39,864 bases of DNA, taken from Paraburkholderia solitsugae (GTDB taxonomy: Bacteria; Pseudomonadota; Gammaproteobacteria; Burkholderiales; Burkholderiaceae). The stretch lies in NCBI RefSeq assembly GCF_013177695.1, contig NZ_WOEY01000060.1:1-39864 (forward strand). The letters are read 5' to 3'. This document shows, in pieces, positions 32,173-39,864 of the stretch. Under the pieces are notes generated by a model, which was not told where the DNA came from, ran no database searches, and saw only the letters and a program-made list of their open reading frames with translations. Both the position numbers and the translations under genes were made by a program. Numbering within the stretch: position 1 is the first letter of the stretch; each line of letters starts with the position of its first letter.

Positions 32173-33891
32173 ATGAGCCGCAGCTTCAAACCCTATCCGT
32201 TCACGCCTCGTCACTATGCGGGCGTGGTGCCGCCGCTGGTCGACGGGCGTGACCCCGTGCGGCGCGCCGTTGCGATTGTCGGCGGCGGTCCGGTCGGCAT
32301 GACGCTGGCGCTCGCGCTGGCCCGCCAGGGCGTGCGCTCAGTGCTGATCGAAGCCGACGACGGTGTCTGCACCGGCAGCCGCGCGATCTGCATCTCGCGC
32401 CGAAGCCTGGAGATTTTCAAACGCCTGGGCGCTGTGGACGGCTTCCTGCAAAAAGGCCTGCCATGGACGGGCGGCCGCAGCTTCTACCGCGATGCCGAGG
32501 TGTTCCGCTTCGCCATGCATCAGGACGACGAGCAATCGCTCCCGCCGATGATCAACATCGCGCAGTACCAGATCGAACAGTTGCTGCTTGACGAAGTGGA
32601 ACAGCATGCCGATCTGATCGACATCCGGTGGCAAACCCGCGTGACCGGTATCGAACAGCAGGCGGACGACGGCACCGCCGGCGCTACGCTCGACCTAAGT
32701 ACCGGCGACACCCACTGGAAAATGCACGCGGATTGGGTCGTCGCGTGTGATGGCGGCCGCAGCACGATTCGCGAGGCGCTCGGCCTCAAGCTCACCGGCA
32801 CGACGTACGAAGGCCGTTACGTGATCGTCGATATCGAACTGAAGAGCGAGCGGGCCACCGAGCGTCTCGCCTATTTCGATCCGCCCTCCAATCCTGGCTC
32901 GACGGTGCTGGTGCACAAGCAGCCCGACAACGTCTGGCGCATCGACTACCAGCTTCGCGACGATGAAGACCCGGAGGCCGCGGTCCAACCCGAAAACGTG
33001 ATGCCACGCGTGCAGAGCGTGCTCGACTCGATGGGCGAAACGGGCGAATGGTCGCCGATCTGGATCACCGTCTACAAGGCCAACGCATTGACGCTCGAAC
33101 GCTACCGCCACGGCTCGGTGCTATTCGCGGGCGATGCCGCGCACCTCGTGCCGATTTTCGGCGTGCGCGGCGCGAATTCCGGCATCGACGACGCCGACAA
33201 TCTCGGCTGGAAACTCGCTTGCGTGGTCAACGGCATTGCGTCGGACCGCCTGATTGACAGCTACAGCGACGAGCGTGTTTTCGCGGCGCGTGAGAATCTG
33301 AGCTACGGGATGAAGAGCACGGAATTCATGGCGCCGCCGTCGTTCGCATTCGACCTGATGCGCAGCGCAGTGCTAGGACTTGCCGAGCGTCATCCCGCCG
33401 TGCGGCCGCTGATCAATCCGCGGCAGACGCATGCGATTGCGTATACCCAGTCACCGCTCAATCAGGTCGCGGCTGTTGCATCGGGCGCGTTCGTCAAAGG
33501 TCCGGCGCCAGGCACGGTACTGCCGGAGTGCCGCCTTCAACGCATGTGCGACGGCGTAGCGATGGATATCCATCTCACCGATCTGCTTGGACCCTGCTTC
33601 ACCGTATTTCGCTTCGGCGCGGACGTAACGCAAGACGAAGCATGGCAGCAATTGCACTATGCGCTCGGCGAACACAGCATTCCGTTCAAAGCGATCACGC
33701 TGATCCCCAGCGATGCGCCGCGCGCCACCGCCCCGCATGTGGTCGATCCGGCGGGCCGCTTGCACGAGATGCTCGACGCGACACCGGGCACCGTCTACCT
33801 GATCAGGCCGGACGGTCATGTGCTCGCGCGCTGGCGCAACGGCAATGCAGCGAACGTGCAAAGCGCCGTGACGGCCAGTCTGACGAATTGA
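32173..33891 (+). CDS. FAD-dependent aromatic monooxygenase (MhpA/PheA-type)
   Basis: A 572-residue class A flavoprotein hydroxylase. FAD-binding motifs are AIVGGGPVGMTLALALARQG (about 33-52), the DG motif within VVACDGGRSTIREALGL, and the GD motif GDAAHLVPIFGVRGANSGIDDADNLGWKL. The C-terminal ~140 residues form the thioredoxin-like domain usual in this group. Closest functional types are 3-(3-hydroxyphenyl)propionate hydroxylase and phenol hydroxylase-like enzymes, which insert one oxygen atom into an aromatic ring using NAD(P)H. The substrate is unknown because no ring-cleavage genes are adjacent. AGGAGA precedes the ATG. It is followed after 19 bp by a DUF2783 gene. Confidence 0.88.
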   Translation: MSRSFKPYPFTPRHYAGVVPPLVDGRDPVRRAVAIVGGGPVGMTLALALARQGVRSVLIEADDGVCTGSRAICISRRSLEIFKRLGAVDGFLQKGLPWTGGRSFYRDAEVFRFAMHQDDEQSLPPMINIAQYQIEQLLLDEVEQHADLIDIRWQTRVTGIEQQADDGTAGATLDLSTGDTHWKMHADWVVACDGGRSTIREALGLKLTGTTYEGRYVIVDIELKSERATERLAYFDPPSNPGSTVLVHKQPDNVWRIDYQLRDDEDPEAAVQPENVMPRVQSVLDSMGETGEWSPIWITVYKANALTLERYRHGSVLFAGDAAHLVPIFGVRGANSGIDDADNLGWKLACVVNGIASDRLIDSYSDERVFAARENLSYGMKSTEFMAPPSFAFDLMRSAVLGLAERHPAVRPLINPRQTHAIAYTQSPLNQVAAVASGAFVKGPAPGTVLPECRLQRMCDGVAMDIHLTDLLGPCFTVFRFGADVTQDEAWQQLHYALGEHSIPFKAITLIPSDAPRATAPHVVDPAGRLHEMLDATPGTVYLIRPDGHVLARWRNGNAANVQSAVTASLTN

Positions 33892-33910
33892 CGCAAGAGG
33901 AACCCAAACC

Positions 33911-34102
33911 ATGACCGATAGCGAACTCGATCTCGTCTACACGACGCTCTGCAAGACACTGACCGCTGAAGGCAAAGCGCAAGCGCCCTTGTATCTGGCA
34001 CGCCTTGCGCTGCTATGCATGACGGAACTCGACGACACGCCGCGGGCGTTGTCGTTGATCGAGGCGGCGAAGCTGCCGCAGTCTTCCGCAGTGTCTGCGT
34101 AA
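33911..34102 (+). CDS. DUF2783-family small protein
   Basis: A 63-residue helical protein matching the DUF2783 pattern: LDLVYTTLCKTLTAEG, APLYLARLALLCMTELDD, and a closing ALSLIEAAKL. The family often sits directly next to flavin aromatic monooxygenases, as here (19 bp downstream, ribosome site AGAGGAA), suggesting an accessory role for that enzyme. The role is inferred from context only. Transcription ends at the bidirectional terminator 55 bp downstream. Confidence 0.8.
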   Translation: MTDSELDLVYTTLCKTLTAEGKAQAPLYLARLALLCMTELDDTPRALSLIEAAKLPQSSAVSA

Positions 34103-34156
34103 TGCGGCGGGGGTACGGCGCAACGCCGACGAGGTAAGACATAAGGCGACAAAAAA

Positions 34157-34189
34157 CCGCCCCGTTGACAACCCGGGGCGGATTCTTTT
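34157..34189. terminator. Bidirectional rho-independent terminator
   Basis: CCGCCCCG (34157-34164) and CGGGGCGG (34174-34181) form an 8-bp GC stem with a 9-nt loop, flanked by AAAAAA on the left (34151-34156) and ATTCTTTT on the right (34182-34189). The element therefore works in both directions between the convergent DUF2783 gene and the panE-like gene. Confidence 0.9.
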
Positions 34190-34200
34190 CGTACCACCGT

Positions 34201-35184
34201 TCACTGTCGCGGATACAACCCCAAGGTGCTCGCGTGCAGGCGCGCGAGTCCAAGCAACGCGTCCGTGTACGGCGTCGGCACATCGGTAAGCTGCCCCAGT
34301 TCACGCACGGCGGCCACCAGCGCATCGAGTTCGACCGCCTTGCCGGCCTGCACATCCTGCAGCATCGAGGTTTTCATCGCGCCGAGTTTAAGCGTGACCT
34401 CGTGGCGATCCGCCGGTGCCTGCTCGATTGGAATACCGAAGCGCGCGCCGATCTCCTTCGCTTCCAGCATGATGCTCGTCACAAAGTTGCGCACCAGTTC
34501 GTCGCTGAGAATCCGGTCGGTGGTCGCGCCGGTGATGGCGCTGATCGGATTCATGGTCATGTTGCCCCACAGCTTGTACCAGACATCGCGCTGAATCTGC
34601 TCCGACATCGACGCATTGAAACCCGCCGCAGCCAGTGTGGCGGTCAGCGCTTTGACGCGTTCGCCCGCTTGCCCCGACGCCTCGCCGACGATCAGCCCAT
34701 TGCCCTGATGATGCCTGATGACACCTGGCGATTCGATGAGACAGCTGGCATGCACCACGCAGCCCACCGTCTGTGCGGTCGGAATCGCCGCGGCGATCGC
34801 GCCGTCAGGATCGATCGACGTCAGCCGCTTGCCGGCGAAATCGCGGCCGAGTCCGTCACAGAACCACCATGGCACGCCGTTCATCGCTGTCAGCACGGTC
34901 GTCTGCGGGTTCAGCAGCGGTGCGATATGCGCCGCCACCGACGCCATGGCCGGGCCCTTGACCGCCACCACGACGAGGTCCTGCACGCCAAGATCCGCCG
35001 GCTGTTCGCTCGCCGTCACCGTCACGGTGTGCGTCACGCCGCCTTCGATCAGACGCAAGCCGTGCTGCTGCAACGCACTGAGCGTCGCGCCGCGCGCCAC
35101 CACGCTCACGTCGTGGCCGGCCTGCGCAAGCTTCACCCCCATCCAGCCACCGATCGCGCCGGCACCGTAGATTCCTACTTTCAT
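34201..35184 (-). CDS. 2-dehydropantoate 2-reductase-like (ketopantoate reductase family)
   Basis: A 327-residue NADPH-dependent oxidoreductase. The N-terminal Rossmann domain begins MKVGIYGAGAIGGWMGVKLA, with the VVAVKG and TVLTAMNGVPWW segments typical of ApbA/PanE. The C-terminal helical domain carries the family motif DVWYKLWGNMTMNPISAITG, with the catalytic Lys, and the late APADRHEVTLKLGAMKTSMLQD. True PanE makes pantoate for vitamin B5. Paralogues in catabolic operons reduce other 2-oxo acids, and its place after an aldolase-like and an aminotransferase gene makes that likely here. The start is at the ATG at 35184, with AAGGA upstream. Last gene of the leftward operon. Confidence 0.87.
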   Translation of the reverse strand: MKVGIYGAGAIGGWMGVKLAQAGHDVSVVARGATLSALQQHGLRLIEGGVTHTVTVTASEQPADLGVQDLVVVAVKGPAMASVAAHIAPLLNPQTTVLTAMNGVPWWFCDGLGRDFAGKRLTSIDPDGAIAAAIPTAQTVGCVVHASCLIESPGVIRHHQGNGLIVGEASGQAGERVKALTATLAAAGFNASMSEQIQRDVWYKLWGNMTMNPISAITGATTDRILSDELVRNFVTSIMLEAKEIGARFGIPIEQAPADRHEVTLKLGAMKTSMLQDVQAGKAVELDALVAAVRELGQLTDVPTPYTDALLGLARLHASTLGLYPRQ

Positions 35185-35236
35185 CGCTTCAATCCTTGCA
35201 TTAATTCTCAAGTCAATCTTCGCCTCGATGTTCGCG

Positions 35237-36028
35237 TCAATCCTTATAGCTCGCGTCGATGCGATCCACGCGGCGCACTAACGCGTCAAACACATCCTGT
35301 CCCGCACCGTGACGCGGATCGAACTGCAACGCGTCGCGTGTGCAGCGAATCGCCACTTCTTCCGGCACCGGCCGCGCACGGCCCATCGAGAACGTCGCCA
35401 TCTGGATTTCGCACGCGCGGTTCAGCGTCCACAGAATAGCGAAAGTCTGCGGCAACGTATGACCCCATGCAAGCAGGCCATGGTTGCGCAGGATCACCGC
35501 CTGTTTGTTGCCGATATGTTCGAGCAGACGCGGCCCTTCTTCCGCATGCACCGTGATGCCTTCAAAGTCGTGATACGCAATGCGGTCATGCAACTGTGCG
35601 CTATAGAAGTTGGTTTGCTCCAGGCCATTTTCGAGGCAGGCCACCGCGACGCCTGCCGTGGTGTGCGTGTGCATCACACAGTGCGCATCGGGCAAGCCTT
35701 CGTGAATCGCCGCATGCACGACAAAACCTGCGGGATTTACCGGATACGGTGAGTTGTCGAGCACGCGTCCTTGCGCGTCGATCTTCACGAGATTGCTCGC
35801 CGTCACTTCACTGTAGTGCAGGCCGAACGGATTGATCAGGAAGTGGCGCTCGCCGCCACTGACGCTCGCCGGTACCCGCAACGTGATGTGGTTGTAGATC
35901 ATCTCGGTCCAGCCGAGCATATCGAAGATGCGATAGCACGCCGCCAGTTGCACGCGCGCCTGCCATTCGTCGGGATGCATCGCGGCGGACTTCGGTGGGC
36001 TCGCCGGTTGCATTTCAAGAGTCGTCAT
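35237..36028 (-). CDS. Class II aldolase/adducin-family protein
   Basis: A 263-residue cytosolic zinc-binding protein. Family motifs are CYRIFDMLGWTEMIYNHITLR, FLINPFGLHYSEVTASNLV, the metal-binding VMHTHTTAGVAVACL with its HxH pair, and ILRNHGLLAWGHTLPQTF with a further His ligand. It resembles the group annotated as class II aldolase/adducin domain proteins found in many proteobacterial catabolic operons; its substrate and even its aldolase activity are not established. GGAGA precedes the ATG at 36028, and an upstream frame extension is rejected. It sits between the aminotransferase (75 bp) and ketopantoate-reductase-like (52 bp) genes. Confidence 0.87.
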   Translation of the reverse strand: MTTLEMQPASPPKSAAMHPDEWQARVQLAACYRIFDMLGWTEMIYNHITLRVPASVSGGERHFLINPFGLHYSEVTASNLVKIDAQGRVLDNSPYPVNPAGFVVHAAIHEGLPDAHCVMHTHTTAGVAVACLENGLEQTNFYSAQLHDRIAYHDFEGITVHAEEGPRLLEHIGNKQAVILRNHGLLAWGHTLPQTFAILWTLNRACEIQMATFSMGRARPVPEEVAIRCTRDALQFDPRHGAGQDVFDALVRRVDRIDASYKD

Positions 36029-36046
36029 CAGGGTCTCCGTTGTTAT

Positions 36047-36074
36047 CGTTCGCTTGTCGTTCGCTTGTCGTTCG
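36047..36074. repeat. 2.5 tandem copies of CGTTCGCTTGT
   Basis: Two perfect 11-bp copies (36047-36057, 36058-36068) and a half copy (36069-36074) in the gap between the aminotransferase and aldolase genes. The function is unknown; it may simply be a slippage product. Confidence 0.75.
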
Positions 36075-36103
36075 TTATGTCTGGCCGTTGCGGGCAACAG
36101 GCG

Positions 36104-37303
36104 TTATGCGCCCGCCACCACCGCCGCGATCGACGACGCCACATAATCGGCGTTGCGCGCATTCAAGCCGGCGACGCACATACGTCCCGAACGCAGCACA
36201 TACACGGCGTATTCGCTGCGCAACCGCTCAACCTGGGCTTCGCTCAAACCCGTATAGGTGAACATGCCGCGCTGCGCGACGTAACGTGCGCGCATGACTT
36301 CATCGACGCGGCCTGCAAGGCCTTCGTGGATCGTGCCGCGCATGGCGAGAATCCGTTCGCGCATGGAGGCGAGCTCCGCTTCCCATGACGCACGCAAGGA
36401 CGTGTCCATCAGCACATTGGCGACGACGCGTGCGCCGTGCGTCGGCGGATTGCTGTAATTGGCGCGCACCGTCGACATCAATTGACCGAGCACGCGAGCC
36501 GCCTCTTCCTTGCTCTTGCATACCACGCTCAATGCGCCGCAACGCTCGCCGTACAGCGAGAAATTCTTCGAAAACGAATTGGCGGCGATCAACGGCACAC
36601 CCGCATCGGCGAGCAGGCGCACGCAGGCGGCGTCCTCCTCGAGACCTGCGCCGAAACCTTGATAGGCCATGTCGACAAACGCAATCAGTTTGCGGCGCTG
36701 CAATACCGGCACCAGTTCCGCCCATTGCGCCGGGCTCAGGTCGACGCCGGTCGGGTTGTGGCAGCACGCGTGGAGCAGCACGATGCTCTGTTCCGGCAAG
36801 CGGCCGATCGTGTCGATCATGTCGGCGAAACGCAGACCACCGGTCTGTTCGTCGTAGTAGGGATAGGTGTTGACCGTGAGGCCCGCGCCTTCGAACACCA
36901 CGCGATGGTTTTCCCAGCTCGGATCGCTGATCCAGATCTGTGAGGCCGGGAAATAGCGCTTCAGAAAATCCGCGCCGACTTTCAGTGCACCTGAGCCGCC
37001 TATGGTTTGCAACGTCGCGATGCGGCCCGCTGCACGCGCTTCGCTGTCCGCGCCGAATACCAGCGCCTGGGCTGCGTCGCGGTAAAGCGGCAGGCCCGCC
37101 ATTGGCAGGTAGGAGCGCGGGCCGATCGAACCGAGCAGCGCGGTTTCGGCTTGCCGCACCGCGTCCATCACCGGTAGCTTGCCGGCGTCGTCGAAATAGA
37201 TGCCGATACTCAGGTTGACCTTGTTGGGCCGCGGATCGAGTTGAAAATCCTCGTTCAGGCTCAGAATCGGGTCGCCCGGATAGGCGGGAATGTGGTCGAA
37301 CAT
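36104..37303 (-). CDS. tyrB: Aromatic-amino-acid aminotransferase (aspartate aminotransferase family I)
   Basis: A 399-residue PLP enzyme of the AspC/TyrB type. The N-terminus FDHIPAYPGDPILSLNEDF, the YLPMAGLPLYRDAAQALVFG region, LLHACCHNPTGVDLS, FVDMAYQGFGAGLEEDA, the PLP-lysine motif SFSKNFSLYGERCGAL and the C-terminal MFTYTGLSEAQVERL are all diagnostic. It transaminates aromatic amino acids or aspartate with 2-oxoglutarate; which is preferred cannot be decided by eye. AAGGA precedes the ATG. It is the first gene of the leftward operon with the aldolase-like and panE-like genes and diverges from a LysR gene, so it may be a catabolic, inducible copy rather than the biosynthetic one. Confidence 0.92.
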   Translation of the reverse strand: MFDHIPAYPGDPILSLNEDFQLDPRPNKVNLSIGIYFDDAGKLPVMDAVRQAETALLGSIGPRSYLPMAGLPLYRDAAQALVFGADSEARAAGRIATLQTIGGSGALKVGADFLKRYFPASQIWISDPSWENHRVVFEGAGLTVNTYPYYDEQTGGLRFADMIDTIGRLPEQSIVLLHACCHNPTGVDLSPAQWAELVPVLQRRKLIAFVDMAYQGFGAGLEEDAACVRLLADAGVPLIAANSFSKNFSLYGERCGALSVVCKSKEEAARVLGQLMSTVRANYSNPPTHGARVVANVLMDTSLRASWEAELASMRERILAMRGTIHEGLAGRVDEVMRARYVAQRGMFTYTGLSEAQVERLRSEYAVYVLRSGRMCVAGLNARNADYVASSIAAVVAGA

Positions 37304-37508
37304 GGCAATTCCTTGAGTGGAGCCCCGCGTGTGGCCTGGCTGTGGCCTGCGTATACCCTGGATGCCGCCCTGGATGTGGACTGTTGCAGCCGGAGTTGCA
37401 GCCTGGCCTTAGCCGCGTGGGCGAGACGAAAGTCTAAGCGGGTTTCCAGCTTCGCGTCGACCAGGACAAGTCTCGGCCAATGGCTCGCTGCATACAATCA
37501 ATCGATTT

Positions 37509-37537
37509 TTCACGATTAGTAAGTTTTTCTTTAGAAT
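37509..37537 (+). promoter_or_regulatory. Promoter of the LysR gene (37544), placing +1 at or near its ATG
   Basis: TTCACG (37509-37514), a 17-bp spacer, then TAGAAT (37532-37537). Both hexamers are good matches. Seven bases past the -10 element lies the A of the start codon at 37544, and there is no Shine-Dalgarno, so the mRNA may be leaderless. Confidence 0.6.
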
Positions 37538-37543
37538 CGCCTG

Positions 37544-38485
37544 ATGCCACTCACACGCGTCACCATCCGTCAGTTCGAAGCGTTTCTCGCCATCGTCGAT
37601 TTGCACAGCATCGGAGCGGCGGCGGAACGGCTCGGGCTGACCTCGTCGGCGGTCAGCCAGTTGCTGGCCGAACTGGAAACGGAACTGGGCTTTCGCCTCT
37701 TCGACCGTACGACGCGGCGCGTCAATCTGTCGAGCGCGGGGCAGGATTTTCTGTCCTCGGCCGAATCGGTGCTGCGCTATGTGCGCGCCGCCGCCCAATC
37801 CGCCGACGACATCCGCAATCGCGCAGCCGGCATCGTGCGCGTCGGCGCGCCGCTGGTGCTCGCGGCGACCGCGCTGCCGGCGGCCATCGCCGAGTATGCG
37901 CGCGACAAACCGAAAGTGGTCGTGCGCATTTGCGACACCGTGGTCGAACAGCTGGTGGAGCGCGTGGAAAGTGGCGACGTGGATCTGGCGATCGGCCCGG
38001 ATCGCCAGAGCGGCACGCGGGTGCGGTGCGATCCGGCCTTCGCGAGCCCGTGGGTGATGTGGTGCGCCCCGACCCATCCGTTGAACGCACGGCGCCGGGT
38101 GCAGTGGCAGCATTTGCGCGACGTGCCGATTGTTGCCACCGGACGCGATCACGAGCGCGCAGTCGAACAGATGCTGGCTAATCTGCCGGTCGAGGCGCGC
38201 ATCATTCCGGTGGACGTGGTCGACAACGTCACGACGGCGTTCGGCCTCGCTTCACAGGGGCTTGCCGTGACACTCGCGCCCGCCTACGTCGCGCCGCTCG
38301 CGCGAACCTTCGGTCTGGTGATGAAGCGGATCGTCGATCCGGAGACCATCCGCGAGGTCTGCGTGTATCGCTCGACTGAACGCGCGCTGTCACCGCCCGC
38401 GGACGGTTTCGCGGAATTCATCATGCCATGGCTGAAGCGCTGGGATCGTGAGACGCAGGCCGATGCGCGGGCGAAGCGCGGGTGA
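37544..38485 (+). CDS. LysR-family transcriptional regulator divergent from the tyrB operon
   Basis: A 313-residue LTTR. The winged HTH occupies residues about 4-64 (TIRQFEAFLAIVDLHSIGAA, LTSSAVSQLLAELETELGFR, LFDRTTRRVNLSSAG) and the effector-binding domain about 90-300. Its 240-bp divergent spacing from the aminotransferase operon suggests it controls that operon. The effector could be an aromatic amino acid or its keto acid (inference). The gene has a good promoter but no ribosome site and may be translated from a leaderless transcript. An alternative internal start cannot be excluded. Confidence 0.88.
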   Translation: MPLTRVTIRQFEAFLAIVDLHSIGAAAERLGLTSSAVSQLLAELETELGFRLFDRTTRRVNLSSAGQDFLSSAESVLRYVRAAAQSADDIRNRAAGIVRVGAPLVLAATALPAAIAEYARDKPKVVVRICDTVVEQLVERVESGDVDLAIGPDRQSGTRVRCDPAFASPWVMWCAPTHPLNARRRVQWQHLRDVPIVATGRDHERAVEQMLANLPVEARIIPVDVVDNVTTAFGLASQGLAVTLAPAYVAPLARTFGLVMKRIVDPETIREVCVYRSTERALSPPADGFAEFIMPWLKRWDRETQADARAKRG

Positions 38486-38587
38486 TTGCCGGGGTGAGTT
38501 CAATTGCGCTTCGGCGGGTCGACTCTTCTTCGGCTGCCCATCATCTGCGTCATAGCCAACCTACGGCCACAACGTCGGCACACCGGA

Positions 38588-39406
38588 TCAGGACCGCTCA
38601 GGCAGCAGACATAGCGCGAACAACTGGCGCTGGCTGGAGATCCCCAGCCGCGCGTAAGCGCGCTTCTGATACGTAATCACGCTGGTAGCCTTGATGCCCA
38701 TTTGCTCGGCAATCTCGGCGGCGTTCGCGCCTTCGAGCGTGCCGCGCAGCACGTCGATCTCGCGCGGCGTCAGCGCTGGGCAGGCGCGTCTGACGCGTGC
38801 CAGCATCGCGGCTGCCGTGCCTTGCTGATGCTGCCCTTTGAGGGCGTAATGGCTTTTTGCGGCATGCGCAAACAGATGCGCCACGCTTTCCACATGCTCG
38901 AGTTCACCTGGCTGAAACACGCCGTAGGCGCTGTCACGATACAGATTGATCGACAGCCAGACACGCTCCATGGGTTGCAGGAGCAACGATAGCCGGTCGG
39001 ACACGTTGGGTTGCGCGTAGCACGCGGCGCGATAGGCTTCGTTTTCGATTTCTTCGCTTTGCTGCTGATGCAGCACTAACGCTTCGTGCGACTGCCTGGC
39101 TTGCGGGCGGCCGACGATGGCGCGGTTACCGTCGAGCGCATAAAAGTGCGTAGCGTAGCGGTCGGCGACATCACGCAGAAACCGGCCGCCGCGATGGTCG
39201 GCGGCGGAGACGGTGCGCGGCCTCGCGTCGAATTCGTAGGCAAAGATCGTGCACTGCGAAACGGGAAGCGCGTCGCCAACGGTTTTCAGAATGCTTGCAG
39301 CAAGCGCGTCCGGGTCGGCATGTGAAATCGACATGACGAGGTCGGTAACACGCGCCGTGTTGATGTGCCCGCTGCGGGGCGGTGTCGAGATGCGCCAGGA
39401 ACGCAT
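38588..39406 (-). CDS. LuxR-family transcriptional regulator
   Basis: A 272-residue regulator. The C-terminal ~60 residues are a clear LuxR HTH (LTPREIDVLRGTLEGANAAEIAEQMGIK...VITYQKRAYARLGISSQRQLFALCL). The N-terminal ~190 residues form a sensory-type domain of unknown ligand with a GAF-like character. There is no receiver domain, and I cannot show an acyl-homoserine-lactone-binding signature. The start is set at the ATG at 39406, since sequence further upstream in the frame has the look of non-coding DNA; no good ribosome site exists, and a later Met at about residue 25 is an alternative. It converges on the LysR gene, and no target is evident. Confidence 0.8.
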   Translation of the reverse strand: MRSWRISTPPRSGHINTARVTDLVMSISHADPDALAASILKTVGDALPVSQCTIFAYEFDARPRTVSAADHRGGRFLRDVADRYATHFYALDGNRAIVGRPQARQSHEALVLHQQQSEEIENEAYRAACYAQPNVSDRLSLLLQPMERVWLSINLYRDSAYGVFQPGELEHVESVAHLFAHAAKSHYALKGQHQQGTAAAMLARVRRACPALTPREIDVLRGTLEGANAAEIAEQMGIKATSVITYQKRAYARLGISSQRQLFALCLLPERS

Positions 39407-39552
39407 GATAAAGGCGAGTCGCAGTGCGTGGGTTTCGGTCTGGCAAGCGTAGCACACTGGCCCATTGCACCTGCTGCTGCGCGGTGCTGACGGCGGCGCA
39501 GTTTGCCTGGCGCCCCCAGAGCTCACACGAACCCTGCTGCGGACGAAAAGAA

Positions 39553-39864
39553 CTACAGCGCCCCCAATTTGACCGCTAGGAAATCGACCAACAGCCGCGT
39601 CCTCTGCGGCAACCGCCGCGTTTTCGCCCACATCGCATGCAACGGCAAGGGTGTCAACTGGTAATCCGACAGCAAAACCTCAACCCGTCCTGCCTCGACC
39701 CAATCCTGAATCTGCCAGAAGGCCGCCACCCCGATCCCCATCCCGCCCAGCACACCGGCGTTCACGGCAGCCACCTGATTGCTGTCAAAGCGCCCTGCCA
39801 CGTTCACCGCAATCTCGTTGCCGTCGGAAGACGTCAACACCCACCGCCCAGGATGGGGCACTCC
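39553..39864 (-). CDS. LysR-family regulator, C-terminal part (runs off the right edge)
   Basis: The last ~104 residues of an LTTR effector-binding domain: RWVLTSSDGNEIAVNVAGRF, NAGVLGGMGIGVAAFWQIQDW, GRVEVLLSDYQLTPLPLHAM and RLPQRTRLLVDFLA match the CrgA-like LTTR group. The HTH lies beyond the window. The apparent GTG start at 39861 is internal; the frame stays open to the edge. Confidence 0.85.
   Translation of the reverse strand, partial: GVPHPGRWVLTSSDGNEIAVNVAGRFDSNQVAAVNAGVLGGMGIGVAAFWQIQDWVEAGRVEVLLSDYQLTPLPLHAMWAKTRRLPQRTRLLVDFLAVKLGAL

Overview
The window looks like a chromosomal segment of a Burkholderiaceae bacterium, most likely Paraburkholderia or a close relative. This is inferred from the high GC content, the DUF4148-type protein, the divergent cobalamin cluster with a CbiG-CobJ fusion, and the abundance of LysR regulators; no rRNA or marker gene is present to confirm it. 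Gene density is high, most starts have a GGAG-type Shine-Dalgarno (SD) sequence, and I saw no rRNA, tRNA, CRISPR or prophage. The only mobile DNA is the start of an IS630-family transposase at the left edge.

Left part (1-13.3 kb), mostly stand-alone housekeeping and stress genes: epoxide hydrolase, SurE nucleotidase, a membrane-anchored DUF4148 protein, an EamA exporter, an AlkB-type dioxygenase behind a good LexA (SOS) box, and an electrophile-detoxification group (DJ-1/PfpI protein and Old Yellow Enzyme reductase). The DJ-1 gene is preceded by a 31-codon reading frame whose stop overlaps its start. Then come beta-carbonic anhydrase, a lipocalin-like exported protein, a DUF1488 protein, a DHA2-type multidrug exporter and an exported alpha/beta hydrolase.

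12.4-15.6 kb: a GcvA-type LysR regulator divergent from a ureohydrolase (agmatinase or guanidinobutyrase) and a polyamine-type periplasmic binding protein, probably a catabolic unit for a guanidino compound or polyamine.

15.6-23.6 kb: corrin-ring synthesis in two divergent operons. cobL-cobK-cobM runs left. cobG-cobH-cobI-cobJ runs right behind a clear cobalamin riboswitch. The genes are of the oxygen-dependent type (CobG), but CobJ carries an N-terminal CbiG-like hydrolase normally seen in the anaerobic route. No CobF or CbiD is in the window. cobG and cobJ both contain hexanucleotide repeats coding for low-complexity linkers.

23.7-28.3 kb: a leftward operon of an SbcD/YhaO-like nuclease, an SbcC/YhaN-like coiled-coil ATPase without a zinc hook, and a kynurenine-formamidase-like hydrolase. 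28.6-32.0 kb: a DUF445 membrane protein and an AI-2E-family transporter with a long C-terminal extension resembling a degenerate B12-binding module. 32.2-34.1 kb: an aromatic-ring FAD monooxygenase with a DUF2783 partner, ended by a bidirectional terminator.

34.2-39.9 kb: a leftward operon of aromatic aminotransferase, class II aldolase-like protein and ketopantoate-reductase-like protein; a divergent LysR gene that may be transcribed leaderless; a LuxR-type regulator; and the end of another LysR gene at the right edge.
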